Position numbers and translations under genes: made by a program. Under the pieces are notes generated by a model, which saw nothing but the letters and a program-made list of their open reading frames with translations, was not told the origin of the DNA and did not search any database. Of a stretch of DNA of 64,000 nucleotides, positions 52,120-60,331 are shown in pieces. The stretch comes from an uncultured Aquimarina sp. (GTDB lineage: Bacteria; Bacteroidota; Bacteroidia; Flavobacteriales; Flavobacteriaceae). Numbering within the stretch: position 1 is the stretch's first letter; each line of letters begins with the position of its first letter. Location: assembly GCA_947499005.1 (NCBI GenBank), contig CANMML010000001.1:62001-126000 (forward strand). The letters are read 5' to 3'.

Positions 52120-53436
52120 TTAACTACGTAACAATTCTAACTGATTGATCACTTCACTATGAGTAACTGTATTTTTTTCAAAATACTTTACAATGGTATC
52201 TTTTTCATCCTCAGTGGCACTATGTTGATTTAGAATATTCAATAAATGCATTTTCATATGCCCTTTTTGAATTCCTGTAGTGATTAACGAATTTACTGCT
52301 CCAAAATTTTGTGCTAATCCAGCTACAGCTATGATTTCCATGAGTTCTTTCGCATTTGGTTTTCCTAACATTTCTAAGGCCAATTTTACAACAGGGTGTA
52401 AAGAGGTTAATCCACCAATAGTACCAACTGCTAGAGGAATTTCAATGTAAAAGGTAAAAGTGTCATTTTCAATATTTGCGTGTGTAAGGCTACTATATTG
52501 TCCGTTATTTGCAGCATAGGCATGAGCGCCAGCTTCAATTGCTCTAAAGTCATTACCTGTAGCAATAACTACGGCATCAATTCCATTCATGATACCTTTA
52601 TTATGGGTTACTGCTCGAAAAGGCTCTTTTTCTGCAATGCGAACTGCACGCACAAATTTCTCTGCATAAGCTTTAGAGGATAACTCTGGAGTATTAGGAA
52701 GATGTGCAATAGGGCATGAAACTTCTGCGCGAACTACACAGTTAGGAACATAATTAGAGAGGATACTCATAATGATTTCTACCTCTTTTTCTTCTTCTGT
52801 AAAATTGTTTTCAGAAAAAGCTAATCCCTTAAAAGTCTGTGCAAATTGCTCTAGACAAGTATTGATGAAGTTCGCTCCCATTGCATCGACAGTTTCGAAA
52901 GTGCAATGTAGCTGATAGTAGTTCGGTATTTCAGTAGTTTTGTCTCGCAGCTCAATATCCAATAAGCCTCCACCTCGTTTTTTCATACTCGCTTGAATGC
53001 TTTCTATGCTATCAATAAGTTGAGGTTTTGCTTTGTTGAAAAAAGCATTAAGCTTTTCCACATCGCCTGTAAAAGAAAAGTGTACTTGTCCAATTTTTTC
53101 GGTGTCTAAAACAGTAGTTTTGAATCCTCCTCGATTGTCCCAAAATTTAGCAGCTTTACTAGCTGCGGCAACTACCGAACTTTCTTCAATAGCCATAGGA
53201 ATGGCATATAGCTTATTGTTTATTGTAAAGTTAGGAGCAACGCCAAATGGCAAATAAAAGTTAGTTAGGGTGTTTTCCGAAAATTCGTCATGTAATTGTT
53301 GTAAGGTCGAATCATCATTCCAATATTTTTCCAATATTTCTTTGGCTTTCTGCGAACCATTGAAAAAATACTCAATCAACCAATCGATTTTAGCTTCTTT
53401 AGAAAGCTTTGAAAATCCACTAACTTTTTTTGACAT
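52120..53436 (-). CDS. mvaA: Hydroxymethylglutaryl-CoA reductase, class II type
   Basis: A 438-residue class II HMG-CoA reductase, which makes (or degrades) mevalonate. Motifs: MAIEESSVVAAASKAAKFW, FETVDAMGANFINTCLE (substrate-binding DAMGxN), HNKGIMNGIDAVVIATGNDF then RAIEAGAHAYA, and GTIGGLTSLHPVVKLALE. The DAMG and catalytic GTVG-like segments mark class II; in Flavobacteriia the enzyme is used biosynthetically. It is divergent from rpsP with 229 bp between. Confidence 0.94.
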   Translation of the reverse strand: MSKKVSGFSKLSKEAKIDWLIEYFFNGSQKAKEILEKYWNDDSTLQQLHDEFSENTLTNFYLPFGVAPNFTINNKLYAIPMAIEESSVVAAASKAAKFWDNRGGFKTTVLDTEKIGQVHFSFTGDVEKLNAFFNKAKPQLIDSIESIQASMKKRGGGLLDIELRDKTTEIPNYYQLHCTFETVDAMGANFINTCLEQFAQTFKGLAFSENNFTEEEKEVEIIMSILSNYVPNCVVRAEVSCPIAHLPNTPELSSKAYAEKFVRAVRIAEKEPFRAVTHNKGIMNGIDAVVIATGNDFRAIEAGAHAYAANNGQYSSLTHANIENDTFTFYIEIPLAVGTIGGLTSLHPVVKLALEMLGKPNAKELMEIIAVAGLAQNFGAVNSLITTGIQKGHMKMHLLNILNQHSATEDEKDTIVKYFEKNTVTHSEVINQLELLRS

Positions 53437-53610
53437 GTCTTAATTTTGTTTGAAGAATGAAAATTCTATACCCATTTTGGGTGCTAAGATACTTCTTATG
53501 AAAAGTGTGTAAAAGGCAAAATGAGATAGAAACGGTAGATTTTAGGCTAAAATATCTGAATTCTAGTAAAAAAAGTAATTGAAAATTAATGAAGGTTTCA
53601 TTTTAAAGCG

Positions 53611-53618
53611 TAATTTTG
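53611..53618 (+). promoter_or_regulatory. -7 promoter element of rpsP-rimM
   Basis: TAATTTTG fits TAnnTTTG, 47 bp before the rpsP ATG; the -33 element is not clear. Its position inside a longer open frame shows that the frame upstream of ATG 53666 is not coding. Confidence 0.5.
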
Positions 53619-53665
53619 CAGCCCTAATTATAATCGAGGTCGAGTACCTCACAAAAATAATTTTT

Positions 53666-54208
53666 ATGTCTGTTAAATTAAGATTACAGAGACACGGTAA
53701 GAAAGGTAAGCCTTTTTATTGGTTAGTTGCAGCCGATGCGCGTGCAAAAAGAGATGGTAAATTCTTAGAAAAAGTAGGAATTTATAACCCTAACACAAAC
53801 CCAGCAATAATTGAATTAGATATTGATTCTGCTGTAAAGTGGTTAGAAAACGGAGCTCAGCCAACGGATACTGCTCGTAACATTTTATCTACTAAAGGTG
53901 TAATGTTAAAGTACCATTTATTAGGAGGTGTTCGTAAAGGAGCTTTAACTGAGGAGCAAGCAGAGGAGAAATTCCAAGCTTGGATCGCAGAAAAAGAAGG
54001 AAAAGTACAAGCAGAGAAAGAAGGTTTAGCTGCTGAAGCTGCTGCCGCCGCTGCTAAAGTTTTAGAAGCAGAAAAAGAAGTAAATGCTAAGCGTGAAGCT
54101 GATGCTGCTGCTGTACAAGCTGAGGCTGCTGCTGCTGCAAAAGCTGAAGAAGAAGCTGCCAATGCTGAAGCAGGAGAAGATACTGCTGAGGAAGCTACTG
54201 AAGCTTAA
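53666..54208 (+). CDS. rpsP: 30S ribosomal protein S16 with long Ala/Glu tail
   Basis: A 180-residue S16. The first 80 residues are the conserved ribosomal protein ([57 protein letters not shown]). The remaining 100 residues are a helical Ala/Glu/Lys tail, which many Bacteroidota S16 proteins share but most other bacteria lack. ATG 53666 is the family start. It is followed by rimM after 20 bp. Confidence 0.96.
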   Translation: MSVKLRLQRHGKKGKPFYWLVAADARAKRDGKFLEKVGIYNPNTNPAIIELDIDSAVKWLENGAQPTDTARNILSTKGVMLKYHLLGGVRKGALTEEQAEEKFQAWIAEKEGKVQAEKEGLAAEAAAAAAKVLEAEKEVNAKREADAAAVQAEAAAAAKAEEEAANAEAGEDTAEEATEA

Positions 54209-54228
54209 TAAATAATACTGCTACGATC

Positions 54229-54750
54229 ATGCAAAAAGAAGAATGTTTCTATTTGGGAAAAATCGTTGGCAAATTTAGTTTTAAGGGTGAAGTAGTCATT
54301 AAATTGGATACGGATTACCCTGAAATGTATCAAGAAATGGAATCAGTTTTCGCCGATTTTGACGGAAACTTGGTTCCATTTTTTATTGAAAATATCCGAT
54401 CTTACAAAGGAAGCGGATTACGTGTTAAATTCGAAGATGTGGACACGGAAGCGGATGCCGATGATTTGGTGAAAGCTCAATTATACTTACCATTAGATTT
54501 ACTACCCGAATTAGACGATGGTCAATTCTATTATCACGATGTTGCTGGGTTCGAAGTTATCGATCATCTTAAAGGTAATATTGGGATACTTCGCGAAGTT
54601 CGAGAGGGAGTACAAGACTTATTCGTAATTGATTTTAAAGGGCAAGAAATTTTAATTCCTGTAAACGATGAGTTTATTGGAGAAATTGACTACGACAACA
54701 AAAAGTTTAATGTTAGTGCTCCAGAAGGATTGATCGATCTTTACTTGTAA
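54229..54750 (+). CDS. rimM: 16S rRNA processing protein RimM
   Basis: A 173-residue RimM, a 30S-maturation factor that binds ribosomal protein S19. N-terminal barrel (YLGKIVGKFSFKGEVVIKL) and C-terminal PRC-barrel (LDDGQFYYHDVAGFEVIDH; FVIDFKGQEILIPVNDEFI split as EILIPVNDEFI) are intact. Operon with rpsP, an arrangement found across bacteria. Confidence 0.95.
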   Translation: MQKEECFYLGKIVGKFSFKGEVVIKLDTDYPEMYQEMESVFADFDGNLVPFFIENIRSYKGSGLRVKFEDVDTEADADDLVKAQLYLPLDLLPELDDGQFYYHDVAGFEVIDHLKGNIGILREVREGVQDLFVIDFKGQEILIPVNDEFIGEIDYDNKKFNVSAPEGLIDLYL

Positions 54751-54910
54751 GGTTTTAGCAAGGATGCTGACTTACATACTGTCTAAATCATTTCAATAAA
54801 ACTTTTTAAGTTGCTATAACATTATAGTGTTAAGACTTTGTCAAATTAACACTTGTTATCTTTTTTGTGGAATGATTTGTGCTTATCTTTAAACAAAGAA
54901 ACTGAACATT

Positions 54911-55369
54911 ATGGCACCCATAGTAATCAATTGTATTGAAAAACTAGAGTACATTCTTAAAGGAAATTCGCAAATGGTTATCTATTATGAATCATTGATG
55001 GATACCATTAAGTTGAATGAAGTAATGCCTTCTTTATCATTTCTGTGTAAACAGAAACAACGATTTAATAATGGAGCGAGTTACGAGAGTAAGCGTCTAA
55101 AGAAATTACATGCTAATATAGATTTCCCAGAAGTTATCGTAACCTTACCATTAGATACTAACATAGATGATGAAAGTATAGATTCGTACCTTTTACATTT
55201 GATAGGTGTCGAGCAACGTTTTATTCAGTTTTACTTAGAGATAGCTAGTAAGTTAAATCCCGAAGGAGCTGTTTATCACAGGTTATTAAATCATATTGAA
55301 GAAATGAAGGATAGCTTGGGTCTTTTAGAAAGAAATGTAACTCATCAGCAAGAATTGTTAACGGCGTAG
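54911..55369 (+). CDS. Helical protein of unknown function
   Basis: A 152-residue, all-helical cytoplasmic protein (IEKLEYILKGNSQMVIYYES, HLIGVEQRFIQFYLEIASKL, YHRLLNHIEEMKDSLG). The acidic/His spacing in HRLLNHIEEM is reminiscent of four-helix ferritin-like or hemerythrin-like proteins, but I see no complete metal site, so that is only a suggestion. Single gene, with a -7-like TATCTTTA at 54884-54891. Confidence 0.6.
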   Translation: MAPIVINCIEKLEYILKGNSQMVIYYESLMDTIKLNEVMPSLSFLCKQKQRFNNGASYESKRLKKLHANIDFPEVIVTLPLDTNIDDESIDSYLLHLIGVEQRFIQFYLEIASKLNPEGAVYHRLLNHIEEMKDSLGLLERNVTHQQELLTA

Positions 55370-55394
55370 TTTTGTCGAGAAATTAGATAAAAAA

Positions 55395-55418
55395 AGAAGC
55401 CTATCGAAATAGGCTTCT
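55395..55418 (-). terminator. Terminator of the 55439-57166 minus-strand unit
   Basis: AGAAGCCTAT pairs with ATAGGCTTCT over CGAA (tetraloop). The T-run lies on the minus strand side, so it ends the minus-strand transcript. Confidence 0.8.
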
Positions 55419-55438
55419 CAAAATAATTGGTATTAGTC

Positions 55439-55882
55439 TTAAAAGTTGCCCTTAAAACCTAATCGTAATTTTTTTATAATATCTTCCATATAAAGGATAG
55501 ACCATATTAAATTTTCAGAATCAGCGTAAGAAATAAGCTCCGCAGTGATTTTTGAATTAGCCCTAAGTAGTTTCTTTTCGTTAGTCTTATATTTTGCTAA
55601 TAGTTTTTCGTTAGAAGGTGTACTACGAATACCAACATCTTGAAGCTTTTGGTCGGGTTTAGTTGTTAGTCCAATGAATGGTAATACAGTTATTAATTCG
55701 TTATTTCTTTCTATATATAGTTTAACAAGATCTCCTTTACTAGAATCTTCAAGATCATCAATAGTGTGAAATTTATTTACTTGATCTAGTTTTCCAAAAA
55801 GTGTTTTTGGAGCGATTTGAGCACTTGTTTGAGTGCTAATAGCTACTAAAAGTATTATCAATAATAAAATTTGCTTTTTCAT
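55439..55882 (-). CDS. Exported protein of unknown function
   Basis: A 147-residue protein with a signal peptide ending TQTSAQ and a helical, Lys/Leu-rich mature part. No family recognised. It follows the beta-helix-like gene by 18 bp and is probably cotranscribed with it. Confidence 0.65.
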   Translation of the reverse strand: MKKQILLLIILLVAISTQTSAQIAPKTLFGKLDQVNKFHTIDDLEDSSKGDLVKLYIERNNELITVLPFIGLTTKPDQKLQDVGIRSTPSNEKLLAKYKTNEKKLLRANSKITAELISYADSENLIWSILYMEDIIKKLRLGFKGNF

Positions 55883-55900
55883 AAGTGATGTGTCGTTTGA

Positions 55901-57166
55901 TTAAAGTACTATTTTGTATTGGTGCTTTTTTAGGGCAAAAGAAGGTTGATCTTCATCAGTAGGATTTGTGTACATGTCCTTAGCATCTTTAAAGTACTTG
56001 GTGAATTTGTTCTTTTTAAACATTTTGGAGTTACTGATAGCTTCAGGGTACTTTGTTTTTAGTCCATCTTCACTAATGTTAAATACATTATTGCTAAACC
56101 TAATGTTTCTATCTACTTGTGATTGTTTTTTGAATGAGTTATCTAATCTAATTCCATTAGAGAATCCAGAAATACAAGAAGATTCCATGCTCAGCCGTGC
56201 TAACTTTTTAGCAGAGATAGCAGGGTGTATGAAGTGAATACTTTCTTGGTCGGCAAGGTTGACGATCATGGCGTTCTTAACTCGCAAAGTAGATAAAGCA
56301 GCTTCCGAAGAAAACCCTTCTTCTTTGTTGTATCCATCAATTTCGATAGCATAAGAACCACTAGTGTCCGAGATGAAAGGATGACGAATAGAAACAATCT
56401 CAGTAAGACTGCCTATGAAGCCGTTAGCGATATCAAAGTCATCATCTTTTGCTTTATAAGAAATTAGATTGGTAAAGTTTCCTGTACCTCCAAACCATTC
56501 GAAAGAGTCATCAGAAGAATAACTAATTTGTACATTTTCAATGATCGTATTAGATCCTATCCCGCAAAGTGTCAAACCATTCAATTCTTTAGATTGATTG
56601 ATTTTATGTCCAGGGAATTCTATGCGAATGTATTTTAAGATAGCTGACTCTTCAGTTGTATTGTTACCTCCATATAAAGAGTATTTAGGAATAAAATTCC
56701 CTTCAACTGCAGATACGCCAGAAGCTGTGTTTATTCGTCCATTTCCTAGGATGACAATTCCTCCCCAATCCCCACTACTTCTTTCTTTGGCTGCTTTACT
56801 AGAAGTGAAAATGATTGGAGCATTTTTGTTTCCTTCAGCTATTAGTTTGGCTCCTCTTGTTACTACCAAGCTGGCAGGATGTTCGTGATCACATCGAATT
56901 AAAGTTCCAGGTTCGATGGTTAATGTAGCGTCATTGGTTACGTAAACATTGCTGCTTAACATATAAACAGTATCGCTACTTAACGTCATGTCAGCAGATA
57001 TTATACTCGGGATCGTTTTTTCTGAGTTTAGATAGCGCTCTAGGTTTGGGTGAAAGCTAGTCCATCCATACATCCACTTCGTGGGAGTTTGTTCGTAGTT
57101 AATTTGAGACCAAATTGGAATACTAACAAATAAAAGAGGAATCAAGAAATTTAGGAGTTTCTTCAT
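55901..57166 (-). CDS. Exported right-handed beta-helix-like protein
   Basis: A 421-residue protein with a signal peptide ending SIPIWSQ. The region about 60-300 has repeating turns (LSSNVYVTNDATLTIEPGTL, LIAEGNKNAPIIFTSSKAA, DWGGIVILGNGRIN, GNFTNLISYKAKDDDFD), typical of surface-exposed beta-helix proteins of Bacteroidota. No catalytic residues of pectate lyases stand out. There is no T9SS sorting domain at its C-terminus. Cotranscribed with the small exported protein downstream. Confidence 0.78.
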   Translation of the reverse strand: MKKLLNFLIPLLFVSIPIWSQINYEQTPTKWMYGWTSFHPNLERYLNSEKTIPSIISADMTLSSDTVYMLSSNVYVTNDATLTIEPGTLIRCDHEHPASLVVTRGAKLIAEGNKNAPIIFTSSKAAKERSSGDWGGIVILGNGRINTASGVSAVEGNFIPKYSLYGGNNTTEESAILKYIRIEFPGHKINQSKELNGLTLCGIGSNTIIENVQISYSSDDSFEWFGGTGNFTNLISYKAKDDDFDIANGFIGSLTEIVSIRHPFISDTSGSYAIEIDGYNKEEGFSSEAALSTLRVKNAMIVNLADQESIHFIHPAISAKKLARLSMESSCISGFSNGIRLDNSFKKQSQVDRNIRFSNNVFNISEDGLKTKYPEAISNSKMFKKNKFTKYFKDAKDMYTNPTDEDQPSFALKKHQYKIVL

Positions 57167-57313
57167 TGTTGTTTAATTGAGTTACAGCTGGCGAATATAT
57201 ATTGCAAAGTGACTCTCAATATTAACTAATTGTTAGTTTATTGCGTTAAAACGATTAATTTTAGTATTTCATCGCTGTTTCAATAATGTTTAGTAGTTTT
57301 TTATAAGAAAAAA

Positions 57314-59077
57314 TCAAGACTTTTTTCTAAGGAAAAAAATGAGCTTTCGCGTATTGTGCTGCGTAATTAGTGAAGAAGTCTCGGGAGTATTGTCTTGTTG
57401 GGTGTTGGCGTAATTTACAGCGTCAGAGATATTCATAAACTGTTTAGAAGCATGATCACTACTAAAAAAATCGGCTCGGATTAAAATATCTCTTACAGGG
57501 CCAATAAGCCCAGAAAATAAAATTGTGATCTCTTTTTTTGTCAGTTCTTCTTGAAGGTCTTCGAGAGCATAAATTCCTGTGCTGTCAATACTGTGAATAT
57601 TATTAGCGTGTAGAATAATAAATTTTGGCTTTTTCTCTTTTTTCTCCAAATGGCCAAAAATAATTTCCTTGAAGTAGCTTGCATTACCAAAATACAACTG
57701 GTCATCAAACCTAAGGATAGAATATTCGGAAACGCTTTCTCCTTCAGGGAAACGTTTAATGTTTCTGTAATAATTAGTGTTTGGAAGTTTTACAAGTTCT
57801 GCTACATGAGGGGTGGCACTTTTATATTGAAATATTGCAAATGATAATAAAGTTCCGACTAAAATACCAGTACTAATATTGAATATTAAGGAGGTGGAAA
57901 AGGTGACAAACATTACAATAAAGTCATCGATCCTTATATTAAAGTATTGAATGGCTTCTTTCGTTTTTATTAGACTCAATACAGAAACTAAAATGATTGC
58001 TGCAAGTATAGCTTTTGGCAAGAAAAATAAAAGCGGGGTTAAATACAGTAAAGAAAATATAATGATGATAGCGACAACAATAGAAGATAATAGTGTTTTT
58101 GCACCAGCATCTTCGTTGATGGCAGATCTACTGTAGCTTCCCGAAACTAAGTTTCCTTGAAAAAAAGTACCGACTACCTTAGCAATACCCAAGGCAATAA
58201 GTTCCCTATTAGGGAATACTTTATAATTTCGGTATTTCATTTCAAATGACTTGGCAATACCGACACTTCCTATGTAGCCAATCAACGTTAAAGTTGTGGC
58301 AGCAGGAATTAGTTTTTTGATCGTTTCAAAGTTGAAATTTGGAATTGAAAATTCGGGAAATCCACTAGGGATATCACCGATAATAGTAACGCCATAACTT
58401 TTTAAATCTAAAAAGTAACTTAGGCTAATAAAAAGAATAATTAGTAATAGTGCAGCGGGTAGTTTTTTGTTGATTCTTCTAAAGAGAAGTAAAAAAGCAA
58501 TGGAAAAAGCAGTTATCCCAAATGTGATTATATGAGTTTCATTAATATGTTGAATCGTATAGCCTATAGCATTAAAAGCAGAAAGTTTTCTTGGGATTTT
58601 AATTCCCAAACTATTGCTTATTTGTGATATAATAATAATGATCGCTGCGGCAGAAATAAAACCAGAAATAACAGGTTGGGAAATTAAATTGGTTAAGAAT
58701 CCCATTCGAAAAATTCCCAATACAATTTGAATTAATCCTGTCATTAACCCTGTAATGAGTAACAGGTTTATGAATTCTTCGGAAAAAGGTTCTGCTAAAA
58801 CGCTAATTCCGGTCATTAAAATAATCGAGGTTACAGCTACAGGGCCTACACTTAAATGATTAGAGGTTCCTAATAAAGCATATATAATTAAAGGAATAAT
58901 ACAAGAGTACAGCCCATAAATAGGAGGAACCCCTGCTAAAAAAGCATAAGCAATACCTTGTGGGATTAATACGATACCAACAGTTACTCCAGCAATTAAA
59001 TCGTCTTTCCCTTTTTCAAAAGAGTAGGTTTTTAATTGCTTAAGAAGTGGAAATATGTTGTAAAAAAAGTCTTTCGT
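57314..59077 (-). CDS. SulP family anion transporter with STAS domain, apparent ACG start
   Basis: A 587-codon SulP transporter with about 10-12 membrane helices and a C-terminal STAS domain (LRFDDQLYFGNASYFKEII, ANNIHSIDSTGIYALEDLQ). The first ATG in frame is at 58816 (MTGIS), but the 87 codons upstream are clearly SulP: FYNIFPLLKQLKTYSFEKGK, DDLIAGVTVGIVLIPQGIAY, AFLAGVPPIYGLYS and NHLSVGPVAVTSIILM. No ATG, GTG or TTG occurs between 59092 (an in-frame TAA) and 58816. ACG at 59077 sits where a start would be expected, giving TKDFFYNIFPLLKQL. It follows the LacI gene by 16 bp. It may be initiated at ACG by translational coupling, or be a mutated copy. Confidence 0.8.
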   Translation of the reverse strand, partial: TKDFFYNIFPLLKQLKTYSFEKGKDDLIAGVTVGIVLIPQGIAYAFLAGVPPIYGLYSCIIPLIIYALLGTSNHLSVGPVAVTSIILMTGISVLAEPFSEEFINLLLITGLMTGLIQIVLGIFRMGFLTNLISQPVISGFISAAAIIIIISQISNSLGIKIPRKLSAFNAIGYTIQHINETHIITFGITAFSIAFLLLFRRINKKLPAALLLIILFISLSYFLDLKSYGVTIIGDIPSGFPEFSIPNFNFETIKKLIPAATTLTLIGYIGSVGIAKSFEMKYRNYKVFPNRELIALGIAKVVGTFFQGNLVSGSYSRSAINEDAGAKTLLSSIVVAIIIIFSLLYLTPLLFFLPKAILAAIILVSVLSLIKTKEAIQYFNIRIDDFIVMFVTFSTSLIFNISTGILVGTLLSFAIFQYKSATPHVAELVKLPNTNYYRNIKRFPEGESVSEYSILRFDDQLYFGNASYFKEIIFGHLEKKEKKPKFIILHANNIHSIDSTGIYALEDLQEELTKKEITILFSGLIGPVRDILIRADFFSSDHASKQFMNISDAVNYANTQQDNTPETSSLITQHNTRKLIFFLRKKS

Positions 59078-59093
59078 GGTCTTTCGGTTTTAA

Positions 59094-60101
59094 TTATTTA
59101 GTAGTGCCGCGTTCAATAATTTTGGTTTTAATAACCTTTGTTTCGGGGAGGTATTTTTCAGCTCGCAACTCTAATTTGTCGATTAGAATTTTTGCAGCTT
59201 CTTCTCCCATTTTACTAGCGTTTTGACTAATGGTGGTTAATTTTGGATATGAATGTTTAGAAAGAATTCCGTCTGTAAATCCAATAATTTGTATGTCATC
59301 GGGTATTTTTTTCCCAATAATCTGTGCTGCGTTTATAGCGCTAACTGCAGAAGTCTCATCTAATCCAAGAATAGCATCGTAATTGTTTTCTTCTATGAAA
59401 CGAACAATTTGAGCTTCAAATTCTTCTTTTTTCTTCAATTTCAAAATATCCGTATCCATGTTGTGTTTTGCAAGAGTCCTTTCAGCACCTTCTAAGCGCT
59501 CCAAACCAACACTCAATTTTTGGATGTTCGAAACAACACCAATTTTTTTACATCCAGAAGCGACTAATTTGTCAATGGCATCCTCTCCTGATTGCTTATC
59601 ATTAACAATTACTTTATCGCAATACACATCCTCGACGATACGGTCAAACATTACAATAGGAATATCGTCTTTTAATATGTTATTAAAATGCTCAAATAAG
59701 CCTTTTGTTTGTGATTCTTGACTGGCAGCTAAAATAAAACCGTCTACACCATTATAAGAAAGCATATCAAGATAGTCCAATTCTTTTTGGTACGATTCAC
59801 TACTAATACAAGTTACAATTTTGTAGTTGTTTTTTGTAGCTTCTTTCTCTATTCCCAATAAAACCTTAGCGAAGAAATTGTTCAAAATATCAGGAACAAT
59901 AACTCCAATACTCATAGTTTTACTGCTTTTCAAGCTTACCGCAAGTGCATTAGGTCTATAATTTTTCTCTTTAGCTAGCTTTTTAACACGATCAATAGTC
60001 TCTTGACTAATTTCTGGATCGTTTTTCAATGATTTAGAAACTGTAGATATGGATAAATCTAATTCGGCAGCTAATTGTTTTAATGTAACTCTTTTGCGCA
60101 T
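59094..60101 (-). CDS. LacI family transcriptional regulator
   Basis: A 335-residue repressor with an N-terminal HTH (VTLKQLAAELDLSISTVSKS, residues 5-24), hinge and a periplasmic-binding-protein-like ligand domain (SIGVIVPDILNNFFAKVLLG; DEISAVSAI-like region ILGLDETSAVSAINAAQ). It lies divergent from the tandem symporters and 16 bp upstream of SulP on its own strand. A palindromic LacI-type operator lies at 60140-60157, over its own promoter. Inferred role: control of the symporters, SulP and itself. Confidence 0.92.
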   Translation of the reverse strand: MRKRVTLKQLAAELDLSISTVSKSLKNDPEISQETIDRVKKLAKEKNYRPNALAVSLKSSKTMSIGVIVPDILNNFFAKVLLGIEKEATKNNYKIVTCISSESYQKELDYLDMLSYNGVDGFILAASQESQTKGLFEHFNNILKDDIPIVMFDRIVEDVYCDKVIVNDKQSGEDAIDKLVASGCKKIGVVSNIQKLSVGLERLEGAERTLAKHNMDTDILKLKKKEEFEAQIVRFIEENNYDAILGLDETSAVSAINAAQIIGKKIPDDIQIIGFTDGILSKHSYPKLTTISQNASKMGEEAAKILIDKLELRAEKYLPETKVIKTKIIERGTTK

Positions 60102-60129
60102 CGGTACTACTTTAAATTGCGATTACTTA

Positions 60130-60157
60130 CAAATATACATTATAAACGCTTTTATAA
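60130..60157 (-). promoter_or_regulatory. LacI operator over the lacI -7 element
   Basis: TTATAAACGCTTTTATAA at 60140-60157 is a palindrome (two mismatches) with a central CG, as in LacI-family operators. CAAATATA at 60130-60137 gives TATATTTG, the -7 element of lacI, immediately beside it, so repressor binding would cover the spacer region. AATCGCTT at 60307-60314, just upstream of the first symporter, shares the half-site AAnCGCTT. Confidence 0.65.
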
Positions 60158-60331
60158 TAGGGTGACATATTAATTTATGCATGGGTTTGAAATCGCCGTG
60201 TTAATTGAAATACTGGTCAAAATGGTTTATTTGAGGGTATAAATGTTGCATAACTGAAAAAAAGCTACTACAACGATTTTTTTAATGTTTTTTATGATAT
60301 TTTAGCAATCGCTTATGATAAAAATTATAAA

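Noticed and set aside
53857..54162. Long open frame antisense to rpsP, Ala/Ser-rich
   Set aside because: It mirrors the Ala/Glu-rich tail of S16 (GCT/GCA codons read backwards) and has no signal of its own.
53666..54208. S16 tail as a novel fusion
   Set aside because: Long Ala/Glu/Lys tails are common on Bacteroidota S16, so it is not unusual for the lineage.
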